A DNA stretch of 64,000 nt from Wenzhouxiangella sp. XN24 (GTDB taxonomy: Bacteria > Pseudomonadota > Gammaproteobacteria > Steroidobacterales > XN24): assembly GCF_011064545.1 (NCBI RefSeq), contig NZ_JAAMFG010000026.1:1-64000 (forward strand). The letters are read 5' to 3'. The notes under the pieces are model-generated. The model saw only the letters and a list, made by a program, of their open reading frames with translations. It did no database searches and was not told the DNA's origin. Made by a program: the position numbers and the translations under genes. This document shows positions 61,590-64,000 of this stretch, piece after piece. How positions within the stretch are numbered: position 1 is the stretch's first letter; every line of letters begins with the position of its first letter.

Positions 61590-63838
61590 CCTGGATGAAA
61601 TGGCTCCCGTGGCGCTTCGTGATCCGCCATGTCGCCCGCCGCCAGGGATTCCTCGATCCCATCGCCCTGCTGTCTCGGCTGCACGGCTTCGCACAGCCCT
61701 CGGAAGTGGGCGAGCCAATCGAGTTGTTGCGCGCCGGCGTGGTCTTTCATGCCCGGGGCCTGATCAACAGCCGTGTCATTCAACACAACCTCGACTGGGT
61801 GTGGCCGTACTGGGTGGAACGGCAGTTCGACCCGCGGGATCCTGCGTTCATCCCGCGGGCCTTTTCCATCACCCACGTCAACCTGACGCATCGCAACTGG
61901 ACGGCCATCGGTTATCCGGACGTAGACGAACTCCCGATCGTCGATCCGCGCGGCCTGCTTACGCCGCAGCTCGATGGGTTCTCGCTGGATGGCTGGCTGC
62001 TGACCGAGGATGGGCGCTGCCTCTTGCCGTCGCGCGCGGCAACGTGCCGTCAATACCAGGACCTCACGCCGCAGCCGACCATCACGACCGAAACCGGGGA
62101 GCCGGGGATGGCGTTGACCAGCCGTGCCTGGGTCGAACTCGACGCCGGTTCTCCCGTATGCAAGCTTCGCCTGACCGCCCGCAGCGACAGCGACGGCTGG
62201 GTCGTCCTGGCCCTGCGTCCCCAGAACCCGGAGGGCGTGAGCTTCATCAACGAGGTGCGTCTGCTGGCGGATCGAGATGGCTGGCAGGTCGATGACGCAC
62301 CCGAGGTGCGCTTCAGTCAACCTGCTGAACAGCACCACGTATCCGACTACGGGAACGGGGACGTCCATATTCACCTGCAGGATCGGGAGGAGCAGACGGA
62401 GGTACGGTGCGACGTCGGGCTCGCCACGGCCGCAGCTCTTTTCCCGGTCAAGGCCGGCGAAGCCGCCGAGATCACCGCCAGCATGGTGTTGCCGCAGGAC
62501 CAGGCCACAAGCCTTGATGCCGAGGCATGGCAGCACACCTGTCGGCATCGCTGCCGCCTCGAGTGCCCGGAGCCGCGATACCAGTTCCTGTATGACGCTG
62601 CCGTCACGTCGCTGGTGCTGCACTCGCCTGACGACGTCTATCCCGGGCCGTACACCTACAAGCGATTCTGGTTCCGGGACGCGGCATTCATCATCCATGC
62701 GCTGCTGTGCGCAGGCCTCACGGATCGCGCCGAACGCGCCTTGAAGCGTTTCCCGGAACGCCAGACCCCGCTGGGATACTTCCGCTCCCAGGAAGGCGAA
62801 TGGGATGCCAACGGCGAGGTACTGTGGATCCTGCGGCGTTACACGGAACTCACGGGTCGCGACCTGCCGTCGCAGTGGCACGGACCGCTGCAGCGGGGGG
62901 CGCGCTGGATCATTCGCAAACGTCTCGACGACTCGCTCGATGCGCCTCATGCCGGCTTGCTGCCCCCCGGATTCAGTGCCGAACATCTCGGCCCGAACGA
63001 CTATTATTTCTGGGACGATTTCTGGGGCATCGCGGGTCTCGAATCTGCGGCGGCGCTATTTGCCAACTCCGATCCCGGCCAGGCCCTCGAGTTCGGCCAG
63101 GCGGCGGAAGCCTTTTCCGCTGCGGTGGATCGAAGCCTGGCCGGTTGCGCCACCCGCCTCAAGCGCCCGGCCATGCCGGCCTCGCCTTACCGTCGCCTGG
63201 ACGCCGGCGCGATCGGCTCGCTCGCCCTCGGCTATCCGCTGCAACTCGGGCCCGCACGGGATCCACGGCTGCTCGACAGCGCGGAATTCCTCCTCCATCG
63301 CTGCTTCGTCAAGGGCGCTTTCTACCAGGACATGATCCATTCCGGGCTGAACGCGTATCTCACCCTGCACGTGGCCCAGGTGCTGCTCCGGGCCGGCGAC
63401 CCGCGTTACCTGGAACTGATGGATACCGTGGCCGACATCGCTTCCCCGACAGGCCAGTGGCCGGAGGCCATTCACCCGGCCACCGGCGGCGGTTGCATGG
63501 GTGACGGACATCATGTGTGGGCCGCCGCTGAATGGGTGCTGATGTTGCGCAACTGTTTCGTGCGCGAGGAAGGCCATTCCCTCGTCCTGGGCGCAGGCAT
63601 CCCCGCCCGCTGGCTGGCCGCTGGACAGCCGATCCGCTTCGGTCCGGCGCCGACGTCGTTCGGCCCGGTGTCGCTCTCGATACGCCCCCGGCCCGGCGGC
63701 GAGACACGCATCGAATGGCGCGCCGAATGGCGCGGCCCGCCACCCCCGCTCGAGATCCGCCTTCCCGGCTTCGAAGCGGTCACGACATCCGGTGAAAGCG
63801 GCGACCTGCTGTTGAACCCTACGGAAGCATCGCCATGA
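61586..63838 (+). CDS. (alpha/alpha)6-barrel glycosidase-like protein, uncharacterised
   Basis: 750 residues, no signal peptide. The N-terminal ~330 residues look beta-sandwich-like (W-V-V-L-A-L-R-P-Q-N-P-E-G); ~335-650 form a helical barrel resembling glucoamylase/debranching-type families, with F-R-D365-A-A-F and E-G-E405-W-D407-A-N-G-E411 as plausible catalytic acids, and Y-Y-F-W-D-D-F-W. A final beta-domain (~660-750) ends the chain. I cannot name a GH family. The coupling to TVP38 and GT4 genes suggests it trims or makes an envelope glycan or glycolipid rather than feeding on glycogen. Confidence 0.7.
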   Translation: MTWMKWLPWRFVIRHVARRQGFLDPIALLSRLHGFAQPSEVGEPIELLRAGVVFHARGLINSRVIQHNLDWVWPYWVERQFDPRDPAFIPRAFSITHVNLTHRNWTAIGYPDVDELPIVDPRGLLTPQLDGFSLDGWLLTEDGRCLLPSRAATCRQYQDLTPQPTITTETGEPGMALTSRAWVELDAGSPVCKLRLTARSDSDGWVVLALRPQNPEGVSFINEVRLLADRDGWQVDDAPEVRFSQPAEQHHVSDYGNGDVHIHLQDREEQTEVRCDVGLATAAALFPVKAGEAAEITASMVLPQDQATSLDAEAWQHTCRHRCRLECPEPRYQFLYDAAVTSLVLHSPDDVYPGPYTYKRFWFRDAAFIIHALLCAGLTDRAERALKRFPERQTPLGYFRSQEGEWDANGEVLWILRRYTELTGRDLPSQWHGPLQRGARWIIRKRLDDSLDAPHAGLLPPGFSAEHLGPNDYYFWDDFWGIAGLESAAALFANSDPGQALEFGQAAEAFSAAVDRSLAGCATRLKRPAMPASPYRRLDAGAIGSLALGYPLQLGPARDPRLLDSAEFLLHRCFVKGAFYQDMIHSGLNAYLTLHVAQVLLRAGDPRYLELMDTVADIASPTGQWPEAIHPATGGGCMGDGHHVWAAAEWVLMLRNCFVREEGHSLVLGAGIPARWLAAGQPIRFGPAPTSFGPVSLSIRPRPGGETRIEWRAEWRGPPPPLEIRLPGFEAVTTSGESGDLLLNPTEASP

Positions 63839-64000
63839 ACATTCTCATCGCCACCAACACCTTCACGCCCCATGTCGGCGGCGTGGCGCGATCCGTGGAG
63901 GCATTCACGGCGGAGTATCGGCGACGCGGACACCGCGTGCTGGTGCTCGCGCCGGAGTTTCCCCATATGCAGGAAGACGAGATCGACGTGATCCGGATCC
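63835..64000 (+). CDS. GT4-family glycosyltransferase, 5' part only
   Basis: ATG 63835 overlaps the preceding stop (ATGA). The 55 visible residues are the start of a GT-B enzyme: M-N-I-L-I-A-T-N-T-F-T-P-H-V-G-G-V-A-R-S, the glycine-rich N-domain loop of GT4 proteins, followed by R-G-H-R-V-L-V-L-A-P. The frame continues past the right edge. Retaining transfer from a nucleotide sugar is expected; donor and acceptor cannot be told. Confidence 0.85.
   Translation, partial: MNILIATNTFTPHVGGVARSVEAFTAEYRRRGHRVLVLAPEFPHMQEDEIDVIRI

Overview
The window is high-GC DNA (roughly two thirds G+C by eye), densely coded on both strands, with many 4-base ATGA overlaps between co-directional genes. The gene content (NrfH/NrfA, class GN sortase with its dedicated target, Pfk-2, laminarin-type glucanases, DUF883) points to a marine or sediment gammaproteobacterium that is a facultative anaerobe storing glycogen and trehalose. 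I cannot place it to genus; a Woeseia/Chromatiales-like lineage is a guess. I see no rRNA, tRNA, CRISPR array, IS element or prophage.

Layout. (1) 1-11.5 kb is a beta-1,3-glucan (laminarin-like) locus: a truncated lipoprotein of tandem carbohydrate-binding-like modules, a GH16 lipoprotein carrying the same module, a GH3-GH17-LysR operon and a divergent GPH sugar symporter. Promoters of these units carry TTGACA-N4-TGTCAA palindromes with the -35 box inside the palindrome, so one LacI-type repressor encoded elsewhere probably controls the set. (2) 11.5-15.6 kb: TMEM175-type channel, SLC13 permease with TrkA-C domains, DbpA helicase. (3) 15.7-18.6 kb: response regulator, NrfH and a CXXCH-type NrfA for nitrite ammonification. 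(4) 18.8-27.1 kb: glycogen/trehalose enzymes TreZ, a MalQ-TreY fusion and GlgC. (5) 27.3-29.8 kb: DUF72 protein, Fpg/Nei glycosylase, RNase HII with an unexplained C-terminal extension. (6) 29.9-42.4 kb: GAPDH, PGK, Pfk-2, Fe-SOD, a beta-phosphoglucomutase/trehalose-6-phosphate-phosphatase fusion, GH65, a flavin disulfide oxidoreductase, a Crp/Fnr regulator and PEP synthase. (7) 42.6-54.8 kb: orphan heme-sensor kinase, CaCA antiporter, ExoD, small membrane proteins, a three-gene split LigD operon without Ku, two ZIP transporters, and a translationally coupled ATP-grasp/CocE hydrolase pair. (8) 55-57.7 kb: VIT-VWA sortase target and class GN sortase. (9) 57.7-64 kb: acidic secreted protein, a relic of an S10 carboxypeptidase, SLAC1-type channel, AI-2E-type permease, and a coupled TVP38 - alpha/alpha-barrel glycosidase-like - GT4 operon running off the right edge.

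How it fits together: extracellular beta-glucan is hydrolysed at the surface (GH16, GH17), imported by the GPH symporter and split to glucose by cytoplasmic GH3. Carbon then meets a compact block of storage and central-metabolism genes. TTGA-N6-TCAA (Fnr/Crp-type) palindromes lie upstream of glgC/DUF72 and of ppsA, the latter divergent from a Crp/Fnr-family gene, hinting at joint control of storage and gluconeogenesis. The least explained items are the ATP-grasp/CocE pair, the TVP38/glycosidase/GT4 operon, the Ku-less split LigD and the RNase HII tail.
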